A DNA stretch of 64,000 bases from Oscheius sp. JU75 (lineage: Eukaryota > Nematoda > Chromadorea > Rhabditida > Rhabditidae), in assembly GCA_037178855.1 (NCBI GenBank), contig JASJZC010000004.1, positions 4,588,001 to 4,652,000 on the forward strand, written 5' to 3'. Under the pieces are notes generated by a model. That model was not told the DNA's origin. It ran no database searches and saw only the letters and a program-made list of their open reading frames with translations. Shown piece after piece: positions 48,001 to 57,844 of the stretch. Each line of letters starts with the position of its first letter. Position 1 is the first letter of the stretch. The position numbers and the translations under genes were made by a program.

Positions 48001-51000
48001 GTTCCGATGGCAACCCAGGGAATATCGTAATCCAAACGGAAGTTCGCCTTCTTCTTGTGAGAGTGGACAAACAGGCAGGTCAAGCCTGCTTGTGAGTTTT
48101 CTCTGTTTGCACGCGGTCATTCCTTTTCCCAGGGGGCCTCTCCTCTACTTACTCTCGGCTGTCGGAGCACAGCAATAATAGCGGTTCTTTGTGGCGCTGA
48201 AACGACAGAGGAAGTCGGCCGGACAACTGCCCGGAACGTTGATGGCACACTCCCTCACAGACTCGTCCATCGGATTGATGAAGGCTCTTTCGTCCTTCGG
48301 ACACACGTCTATATTGCCTGTTTATAATAAACACAAAGAGTCGTATACCCATGTTGCTCGATCCGCAACAGACGTATCCCGAAGTGAGAGAGTTGAATCG
48401 GCATTGGAAGTTTCTCGGACAGCTGTTCTTCAAAACATTGTTGCAGTCGTAAGCCCTCTTTGTGTTCACGTCCTTGTAGACTATTTCTCCCACGCCACAT
48501 CCTGAAGTGGGTTGTGATTTCAGTTACGTGAGCTCTACCAGAAGAGGCACAGAAGTTGTTGCATTCGGAGGCGGTGATAAAGTTGTTCAGGTTTCCATTG
48601 CAGCCGTTGAACTGGAAGGACGCGCAATCTCTCGTCACGATATTGAAATAGTATCTGAATTTTTCACAAATGACCAGAACTTTTGATAAGTTGTTAGTCA
48701 CGCAGTCCTACACAGAAAATAGTTACCTGGTAACGGAAATCTTCGAGCAATGATTGCCCTGTTGCGGTGGCTGACTGCAGATGTGAGCCTTGGTGGGACA
48801 ACAGCGATTGGCCACATTTCCATTGTACGGAATTGAGATGCACTCGTGAGTTCCAGGACAAGGTTTCAGTTCCGAGCAGGTCATCTGTCGATTGCTACCC
48901 TCGTCTCTGAGCGGATTTCCACCATTTGGACAGCCTGTCTCTATTATGTTAGATGACTCTTACTCATCCCTACCTCCCACTCCACAGTACTGCTGGCAAT
49001 CTTCCGCATTCAAGAAGTTGTTGCTATTTCCATCACATCCTTCAAACTGAAAAGTTTCACACGACTGTTTGTTGCTATTGAAGTAGTAGCGATAGGTCCT
49101 TCCCGATCCACATTGAACACCTTTGTCAGGATTTTGGGAGCAGGTAAAGGCTTTGGTGGGACAACAGCCGTGAGTGACTCCGTCAAAGAGACAGTTGTAG
49201 TTGACAGGACACTTTGGACCGTTCTGCTTGTCGGAACACTGTTGAAAGTTACCAGTCCGATCTCGATAAGCTCTGCCCTGCTGACATTTCGGTTCCACTG
49301 AAAAAGTCAAATGATTTCATTCATTTTTTCGGTTCCGCCATAAAACTTGACATTAATCAACCAACGTACCATTGATTCCTTTGCATCTTTGCTGACACTG
49401 CACAAGAGTCGGGAAGTTATTGTCATTCCCCTGAATCTGTCGTTTCAAGTGTTCTCAACTGAACCCACTTGACATCCGGTGTAATGGAAGAGTTCACATT
49501 GTCTAGTGGCAGCATTATACCAGTATCTTCGGACAGAGGAAGTACAGTCTCCCAGGCGCTTTGGTTGTGTACAGAGAGATTCTACAAGCCTTCAGGACAA
49601 AGAGTCAAAGTACTTACGAGCAGTGGGACAGCAGACCTTGTGAGCTGTTTGACAGGTATGAGACGAGGGACAGTCCATGTTACTCTCACATCTCTGCCAT
49701 TCCTCTCCGATTCGAAGTGGATTTCCGTTCTCACAGACCACTAAAGCTTTGTTGAAAAATGATAAAACTCTACTCCAAGTGGTCTCGGAAGAGGCTGAAA
49801 GGACTCGTTCTTGAAGAAGAACCCTTCCAGTCCTCCTCGGAACTGTACTTACATTTGGAGCAGAAGTGCTCGCAGTCCTGCTTGGTCTGGAAGTTGTTGA
49901 AGTTCCCCAGACCGTTGTAAATGAAGTTGACACATCTTCCCTGCTCCGGATCGTAATAGTATCGGGTCGTTGGCTTGCTACAAAGAGTGGTTCTTTAGTT
50001 TAGTACAGACCTACTGTCCAGCAATGAGTATTCCTCTGTCAAAGTTCTCCACTGGTTTGCTCGGATACAAGCGTCCACCGGATGCGCTACAGATGCTACC
50101 TGAAAGCAGTTTGAATCTTGGAATATGGATTGTTACCAGTTGTGGGACAACAGGACTGCTGCGATCCTATGAGAATACACGCGTGCTCGGCGTCGCATCT
50201 AGAGGCGGCCGAGAGACAGTTTGTTCGAGGAACCTCGTCCAGAAGAGAGTACTTCGAAGGAATGTACTCGGCCGAGCCTCTTCGACAGGCTGTAAGGAGC
50301 CCATAAGACTCAGTTGAATAACTCACTGTCTCGGCAGTAGCTCTCACAGTGCTCTATGGTACGGAAATTGTTCGGAGATGCTTTGCTGATCGTGTTCGGA
50401 TCCCACATGAACTGAACACAGCTGCCAGTTGCCGAGTTGAACCACCATCTGGGAATACCCGGTTCGTCTCCGGATTCCATCGGTTGGGCACATACAAAGG
50501 CTCTGTTGTGACAACAGACTCCATCGATGCTTTCAGAGTACTCGGGGAAAACGTCGTGGCTGATCTGGAAATCAACATACGGCTAGTTGGTTCAAAACAA
50601 GAGTTGGTTCAAAACAAGAGATCAGTAGTATATAACTGATCTCCCGTTTACCTGTGGATGAGAGACGCAATTGTAAATATCCGCCACAAAGATATCCTCG
50701 TCACCATCAGGATAGATACACCAAGTGGAACCGTCTCCGCCATTGGAATTCTTGGTCTCAGCCGACGTGGAAGAACACAGTACTGGCCTAAATCGATCTC
50801 GCTATTAATCATTTCACTCCCTTACATGTACTCTCCGGGATTCAGAGGATGGGTACTGGGATTGGCCAGAACTGTTGCTGGATTGGGCTGTCCGTTGTGA
50901 GGTTCCGGCAGAGGACAGGAAGGCGGCATTTGGGCGGAAATACAGACAGTTCCGTCGCGTGTTCGACTAGGTACTGTATCCACAGGGCACTCACAAACTC

Positions 51001-51677
51001 CACTGGATGAACAGGTTGAGCCTGGCCAAACGGCCTCGCACTGTTTTGAGTCGACACATCCCGACTCTCCCGGGTTCACTTCTAAAATAATCTTTTTCAA
51101 TTATTCTGAGTATTATATTACTGGGCCAACAGTGATGACTGATAGAGACAAAGTCAGAAAGACAGCTGCAGGCGCCTCCACCACAGAACATTCCTCCTTG
51201 ACAGTCTGAATCTCCATTCATTAGGGAACTGCAATCTCGTACCAGTGTTGAAGTTACAAGAGTCTCCGACTCTCGCTGAGCCCGTTATGGATCGTTTCCT
51301 TCGTCTCTTCAAAAACTCTTCCTCTTCCTTTTGACACTTTCTGGTGATCGGATTGAACACAGCCGGCATCTGGTTTCTGGCACAGTCGAGCAGCATGAAC
51401 TCTTCATGTACACATAGAAGGTACTTTGATTGGTAGTAGTCGACTTTTCTGGAAATTGAGAGAGTCAGCATATCAAAACACAGAGAATACCCTGTTGAAT
51501 TGTTGCACTGAAAATGAGGAAGACGTTCGAATGTATTGCAGGACTGGCCTTCTCGAACAAGATCGCACTCCTCACATGGGAGTCCCTCTTCGCAGTAACT
51601 GCTCACTCTTGCCACTAGATAAAAAGGTAAGAAATGAATTAACACAAACCTAGGACAAGAAGTAAGGGCACCAACAT
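45050..51677 (-). CDS. Giant secreted Kunitz/lustrin/EB modular protein A (paralogue of B)
   Basis: Tandem paralogue of gene B with the same module order. Start ATG 51677, signal peptide [15 protein letters not shown]. Then: Cys-rich N-terminus ([18 protein letters not shown]); furin-like [18 protein letters not shown] modules ([34 protein letters not shown]). Five Kunitz folds follow, with cores [72 protein letters not shown] and [19 protein letters not shown]. Then lustrin repeats ([40 protein letters not shown]), EB modules ([29 protein letters not shown]) and a basic C-terminus after [14 protein letters not shown], stop at 45050. P1 residues are Thr in Kunitz 3, Gly in 4 and Ser in 5. Kunitz 1 and 2 lack C14 and C38, as in B. 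Some introns are long (about 820 bases at 47330-48150). The stop lies 195 bases from the start of gene B. Confidence 0.83.
50586..50620. repeat. 17-bp tandem duplication in an intron of gene A
   Basis: AGTTGGTTCAAAACAAG is followed at once by a second AGTTGGTTCAAAACAAG, near-perfect, inside intronic sequence. Confidence 0.6.
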
Positions 51678-52035
51678 CCGGAAGGGAATTGAGAGAACGG
51701 ATCTGGCTATCACTCAGCCTGGTACGCGATTGACACCTCGCTGTTTGCTTTGAGATTGAGATACCAACGGGGAGGAGTGCTCTCTTGAAAGAGTAGCCGT
51801 AGCCACAGGAAGTACAGTTTGTGCTTGTGAAAGAGTGTGATCTTTTGGGTGGCCTCGAGAGTTTGTCTTTCAAAAAAGGAGGGAACGATTGGTGCTTAAG
51901 ATAATAACAGTCTACTTATGTCTGTTCAAAGTGTAAACGGGCCCCTGAAGAGATGTAGAGAGAAAGAGTTAGACTCTGACTGTCACAGTGTTGTCAGAGA
52001 TATTGATGATTTTTATTGACTTTCCGAAGAATGTT
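51678..52035. other. Gap between PiT transporter and gene A
   Basis: 358 bases on the minus-strand path from PiT stop to gene A start. It contains the PiT polyadenylation signal (52012-52017). No TATA-like element was recognised. Confidence 0.45.
52012..52017 (-). promoter_or_regulatory. Polyadenylation signal AATAAA of the PiT gene
   Basis: TTTATT on plus, AATAAA on minus, 19 bases after the PiT stop codon. Confidence 0.65.
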
Positions 52036-53884
52036 CTAGATGGTGAACTTGAGCATGTACATGAAGAAGGCAGAGAAGAGACCAGCAGCTGGAACTGTCA
52101 CCACCCAGCTTAGCAGAACGTTGATGAGGATCTTCTTCGAGATTCCTCGTCCCGGCTTGATTTTTCCAACAGCCACAATACTACCCACGAGACAATGGGT
52201 GGTGGAGATTGGCATTCCTAGCTTGGAGGCCACGAGTCCGGTGATGGCTGCACCCAGTTCTATGGAGAAGCCGCTTGCACTGTTGATTTCTGCCATCTCC
52301 GTGCCAACTGTCTCTATAACTCGATGTCCAAACGTCCAGAGCCCGACACAGATCGAAACTACGCCGAAGATGAGCACGTGGATGGGAGTGTCCTCTTTCT
52401 GAAATTGGAATAGTTACCATCGTAGTTTAGTATCCGTTTGAGCTAGAAAGATCTTTTGAAAAGTGAGAGTTAATGAAAGTTTAGGCCGTTAAGTATAAAA
52501 CTTATAAGGTCGATGGCAAAGGAAGAGCTCTCGTGTTCAATGAATTGAAAGAGAAACAGGAATGGACTTACCTGACAGATATCGTAGTTGCTGACAATTG
52601 CGATCAGAGCAGACAGTGGAGCGATCGAGTTGGCCACGTCATTTGCACCGTGCGAAAATCCAGCAAAGCAGGCCGTGAAGATCTGCAGCATGCTTAAAAA
52701 CAGTGTTCGCAGTGATCCGGGAAGTTCGTGCCAAAAATTTGAATAAAGGGGCTGTCCAAATTTTACCTGAACAGTTCGAGCGTCTTGGCCGAATCTTTCC
52801 GCGTCTTCGACGGTAGCAGCCATCCAAAGAATCCCTTCACTCCGACTCCACAGGGTCCCGGCTGCGCCACATCCATCTTCTCGGCTGTGTCGAGAGGCAA
52901 CGACGAGCTCGTGTCAGGACTCCCAGAACTGTCCGAGATGCTCATTTCCTCGTCCGACATCAACCAGAGCTTTCTCTCAAGTCTCTTAACCAGCCAGAAC
53001 TTGATGACCAGAAATGTGATGACTCCGACTGCGGCACTTATCAGCAGATCTGCCCAGATTGGTAGATCCGGGATGTGGAGAAGTCTGGAACCGTCGACAA
53101 AGATGACAAAACAGCTGAAGGCCAGACAGATGCTGTAAAAGAAGGGCAGACTGCGGAGACCCCACTTGATTGGATCCGATCGACGGAGAACGGCATGATC
53201 GACGACTAGGTAGATGACGAGAGTGACGAGGCCGGACACGAACGGAGAACTGAACCATGAGAGAACTGAAAAGTTAAAATGAAAGAGGAATAGAAAGAGA
53301 CTGACCGACATTCACCACTGTCTCCCAATGGACGCCTTCTGTCTGTTTGCAGACCAGAGTGAAGCCGAGAGTCGCGCCGACGATGGAATGAGTCGTGGAG
53401 ATGGGAAGATTGGCCAGAGTGGCAATCAGAAGCCAGAGGGACGATCCGCCCAAAATGGCCACTTGTCCAAGCAACAGCTCACTTTCGGACCCGTTGTAGA
53501 CCTTTATATCGATGACTCCTTTCCTCATTGTGTCGATCACATTGTAGCCGACGAAAATCGCTCCCAGAAACTCGAAGATGGTGGCCAGAATGTAAGCCTG
53601 GATCAGACTCAGGACACCACTTCCAACCGACGTCCCGTACGCATTGGCCACATCCTGAGAGAGTCATTTTGAAAAAGGAGGACTATTTGAACTTACATTT
53701 GCTCCCATGCCGAAGCCGAGTAGAAAGGCCAGAAGAACGCCTAGAATGATCACCCACCAGAACTGATTCTGAATAAGTAGACTAAAGGGAATAACCAGAA
53801 ACCTACTCTGAAGTCTTCGATATCTATCGTGCTGGTCGCGATGGCAAGGGCGGTGGTAGCAGCTACAACCCCTATCGAGGACAT
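52036..53884 (-). CDS. pitr: PiT-family sodium-dependent phosphate transporter (SLC20)
   Basis: Plasma-membrane Na+/phosphate symporter. The start taken is ATG 53884 ([18 protein letters not shown]); an upstream in-frame stretch (TYLAPKHSK) without ATG suggests 5' UTR. The two inverted PiT repeats carry the family signature: [18 protein letters not shown] in the N-terminal half and [18 protein letters not shown] in the C-terminal half. Both halves end in PISTTH motifs ([37 protein letters not shown]). Between them is a cytoplasmic loop with [18 protein letters not shown], shorter than in vertebrate SLC20A1/2. The last helix is [18 protein letters not shown]. Intron-exon joins are canonical (for example GGA GCA AAT joined to GAT GTG GCC). 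All substrate-motif residues are intact, so the protein should be functional. Confidence 0.93.
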
Positions 53885-54383
53885 CTTCGAGTGCTTCGGA
53901 GCCAAATACGTCTTGTCCAAACACAAAAAAATTTTATTGTGTTAAGTTCTGTTTTGTTTGAAGTTGCTTTTCCTTGGAAGCTATAAAACTGACAGACACG
54001 GTAGTTGACAGTGTCTACTAGATACTTTCTAGCTTTTTGAGTTTCTTATTCCGAGGAGTCTCCGAATTTGCCTTGTTGCGCTGTTGTTGTGACAACATCC
54101 GAAAACTTTTTTATCAGGAATTTTCCTGATAAAAAGCAAAAACGAGAACGCCCACATCTTCCTTCTTTAATAAAGCACATTGGTGTCCGTCTGTCTGTCA
54201 TGGTGTCCGCACAATTGCCTGGACTAAAGGGCTGCGAAGCTACCGTCGGCAGCTGGTTAATAACAAGTTAGTGATACATAGCCTAACTTGTCTGGTAAAT
54301 ATCACCACTTTACTCGCAGAAAATCTTGAATACGTTTATTGTTAGCAAACTATCAATCATCTATGAGCCGTAATCCTTCCGGG
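53885..54383. other. Upstream region of PiT / downstream of FRMPD
   Basis: About 500 bases. Contains the palindrome at 54106-54136. No gene was seen. Confidence 0.45.
54106..54136. promoter_or_regulatory. Near-perfect palindrome upstream of the PiT gene
   Basis: CTTTTTTATCAGGAA is followed by TTTTCCTGATAAAAAG, arms of about 15 bases with almost no loop. The centre holds TTATCAG/CTGATAA, which is GATA-type (TGATAA), in the upstream region of the PiT gene. It could be a double GATA-factor site. Confidence 0.5.
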
Positions 54384-57300
54384 TCATCTAGATACCCTTT
54401 GAGCGACCTGAAACGGTATTTTCTTGACAATATTTCTCAACTCACATTCTTTTGTGGCCGTTGTGGCATCCGTTCGGTCTGTCTTCTTGTGGCGTCGTGA
54501 CCGATGTTTCCATTGGATTGTCTGGGAACATGAGGATCAGAGTCTCGAGGTTTGAAGCCTAAACATGTGGACTCTCAAAAATTGTATTCCTTACAAATTG
54601 GGTGGGCGCGGTCTGTATAAGAGTTTCGATAGATGCTCGACGTCCATTGATCTCAGGAACGAGGAGTTCAGCGGAACTAGCCAGTTCTTCAGCATCTTCT
54701 GACCGAGCAGAGTTGCCTGGACTCCTCATCGGAGAACTGAAAGACGAGTCTTCGGTGTCAGACGAATCCGAAACGACTTCCATTTTACAGCCAGACGGAT
54801 TAGAGGGTCTGAACAGAAATAGGATGAGTCAGCCCCTTTGAACTGACCTCCTCAGGATGGGACTAGCCATTTCTTTGAGCTGCAGCTCGCGACTGTTCTT
54901 GATCAGCAAAGAGTCCTTGGCCTTCAAAATCTGCTTGACATCCCCGTTTATCTTCAGATCTTTCAGACTGAGCTTTCCCAAGACTTCCTCCTCAATTTCA
55001 TCGAACATATTGGCCATTTCGTATCCTGGAGGCTCTTCTGTCAGATTCAGAATCTTCAATGGACTCGCGGTTTCTTGAGCGTAGTTCCAGCCAGTAGAAA
55101 CGACCGTGTGTACGGACTCATAGGCCGGGGCTGAAAACGATTTTTCAAAATCGCACAGGCATTATAATTCGTTTTACTATTCAAGGAAGAGGAAGCTTAC
55201 GAGTAGTGGGACGGGCTGGAGGACTAGGTGCTCGAGCTGTCACATCGCATGGAAGGTTCTTGTTCAACTGGACTTGATGATAGCCACAGAGAAAACTTAT
55301 TAAGTCATCCACGTCGTCTCGTTCGACAATGAACTCGAGTCCCTGAAGCGATGTTCTCGCACCATTGGGACTACCAGTACCTGAGCCTCGTTAGCTGCCA
55401 ATCGAATGCTAACCAATGAAGTGACCTCAGTTTCTGTTCGAACTACCACTCGTCCAATCAGATCGAATCCGATCGAAATAGCGGGTTGGCCTGTCTTTCC
55501 GGGGTGTCTGACCAGGAGTCCGTTTCTTGGGTCAATCTGAATTGCATTGTCACCCTGAAAGGGAAAGAACATGCCTGCATGATCATGTCAATCTGACTCT
55601 CTTTAAAAGTGACGGAGAAGCCTCGACCACCAAATGAGGGTAGATGAGAGACAATATGCAGATACTTGAGACGAACCAAGAGAGCTATCTCTTCAGGAGT
55701 GCATGGATCTAAATCTGGTCTTCCACCATGCGACTCTCTCACTCACTCTCAGTCTTCCCGTTGTTCTGATACTCTGTCATCTTGACATCATCCCTTTTCA
55801 AATAGAACCGCAAATGCTTTCGAATCTCTTTCCTCTTCACATTATCCAAAAGAATTGAGGGAAGGAAGACGTCCAGACCGTATTCTTTTCTGAACTCTCA
55901 GGTATTCCGAAAAAGACACGAGCTTACTCGATCTTGGAGACAGAAACTCGTCCCTCTTTGGTGACAGTCGACTCCAAGGAAACTTGTTGCATTTGTAAGG
56001 CAGCTAGACGAACACAGGCTTCGTATCGCATCTCATATGCGAATCTTCCCCGAACGACATCGTTCACACACTGCTGATAGAGATACTCGAAAGCATTCCT
56101 GTCCTCGTCGAGAATATTCGGAATCTCGCGAGGAAGAAAGGCGAAGCGGAGAACACAACGGAAATGAGCCGCGTTTGGGAGGGCCAGAACCTGAATATAT
56201 CCTTGTATCCATTAATTGTTAATATTAATATGTAAAAGGCGATCTACGGGTCAATGGGAAGTGGCGCGAGAGCACTCATAGGCTTACCAGAAGCCTGTAA
56301 AGAGAGTGAAGAAGGAATACTAAAATGACTATCAAACTTTGTCTCTAAAGCTCTTCCTTCTTATACGATCTTAAATATAGACTAACCTCAGTGATTTTGC
56401 TTTCGTTCCTCAGCAGACTGACTCGGCTCGTCCGGGCCCCGAGGGAATACTCGACAGCTAGCGCGAAATACTGTTGACTCGTCACATGTAGCTTTGACAT
56501 TAAAGCACTCAAAATATCCTAAAATTGGATTTGATTCTTTTTATAATATGAAGACTCACTTTAACCGTAGTTTGTTCATCGTATTTGAAAGATCGTGTCT
56601 GCCCGTTTTCTAGAAAAACCCGTAGGACGAAGGGGATTGATGGCGGAAAGTCCGCCGAAGACTCGCCTTGACTCGCCACCAAAACCCTATCCGTAAATCG
56701 CACTTTGAAATTTCGGCGGGACATTCTCTGAAGCGTGTTTTAAAGAAGGAAGAGTATAGTAACCTACCGTATTTTTTTGCGGTACCTGTTCGACAGTCAG
56801 CTCGACCTCGTCTGCCGCCGCTCTGACTCTTTCCACGACCTCGTCCTTCTTCATTTCGCTCACGTCTTCCCCATTGACGTTCAAAATCTGGTCATTGGCA
56901 TACAATAGTCCATCCGAAGGTCCTTCGGGGCTGACGAATTGGATAATAGTGGGCTGTTGACCGGCTGCCACAAAACCGAAACCGATGTCCGTCTTCCGCT
57001 TGACCTTAACTGTCCTCTTTCCTGGAGGAGCCGTGCTCTTTCGTGGATCTTGGTACGTGGTCGTTCGATGGATATGACTAAAGTTGTTCTATTTGGCTAG
57101 AGAAATAGTACAGACTCGATGTAGTAGTGATGCCCGGACTGGTCTCGCGCCTGTTCCCAGCCGTACGGCAGCCCGAGTCTGCATCTCCACGAAGCCCATG
57201 GCGGCTCCCAGTGAGAGGTGCGGGAGGCATGGCTGAAAGGTATATTATTTGAAATCTTAAGCATTGACTGCACGTCAGTCCACGACATATGTTTTTTGTT

Positions 57301-57537
57301 CTGTCAGCATGTTACTTATAATTCTAAAAACATCCGAAATACGGTCAACCTATGTTGTGATGTCCTAACGTAAGTTGAAGCTAGCAATTCTTAACTGTGA
57401 CTCCATAACCGTACCATTTTGTTACACTTGAATCATCATACTCACATGTATTCAAGGATCTCATCGAGACTGTTGGAGGCATAGATGCGTCCCGTCGAGG
57501 CGGTACTAAGCGAAAGACTCCGTGACTTTAGCATCAT
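54384..57537 (-). CDS. WW-PDZ-FERM scaffold protein, FRMPD4/Preso-like
   Basis: Neuronal or cortical scaffold family (human FRMPD1/3/4). Start taken at ATG 57537 (MMLKSRSLSLSTAST), after AAGTTCAG. Then HASRTSHWEPPWASW and WW domain GLPYGWEQARDQSGHHYYI, DHIHRTTTYQDPR, aligning with human FRMPD4 GWPPPSGTW...PPYGWEM...YFINHMTQ...DDPR. The PDZ domain has GFGFVAAG and EGPSDGLLYANDQILNVNG. The FERM part has FVLRVFLENGQTRSFKYDE, LALPNAAHFRCVLRF, RNAFEYLYQQCVNDVV, RYEACVRLAALQMQQVS, EKEYGLDVFLPSILLD and YLHIVSHLPSFGGRGFSVT; human has FEYLYVQSCNDVV and RLAALQM in the same order. The C-terminal tail is Ser/Asp/Glu-rich (VSDSSDTEDSSFSSPMRSP). Stop at 54386. The second WW tryptophan is Tyr (TTTYQDPR), so peptide binding may be altered. 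Confidence 0.87.
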
Positions 57538-57836
57538 ACCAAACTGAACTTGGTTTTGGAAAGAGAGGAAGCGAGTATAAACAAAACTATTTTGGAACTG
57601 GGTGGCGTCTTGATTGGAGCTAATCGGGTCTAGGAAAAGGAGAAGTTCAGCGGGGATAATGCTATTCGCCGGACATATGGAAGACATTCTCCCTCAGAGG
57701 CTGTAGATGAGAAATGAGAGGGATTACCCCTTGAAAATTGATTCTGCCCCGACGTCTGAGTGGATCCAGTTGACTGGTAGACCCTCTATTCAGGCTGTGA
57801 AATGGATCGGGAAAGTTAACATATTCCAGAGGGAAT

Positions 57837-57844
57837 TTTATATA
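57837..57844 (-). promoter_or_regulatory. TATA-box-like element upstream of the FRMPD-like gene
   Basis: TATATAAA on minus in the context CGCCTATATAAAATTCC, 300 bases upstream of the chosen start. Position fits a core promoter with a 5' UTR, but no transcript evidence is available. Confidence 0.35.

Noticed and set aside
47744-48178. 144-codon plus-strand frame within a long intron of gene A
   Set aside because: No recognisable protein pattern; the end overlaps antisense to a Cys-rich exon.
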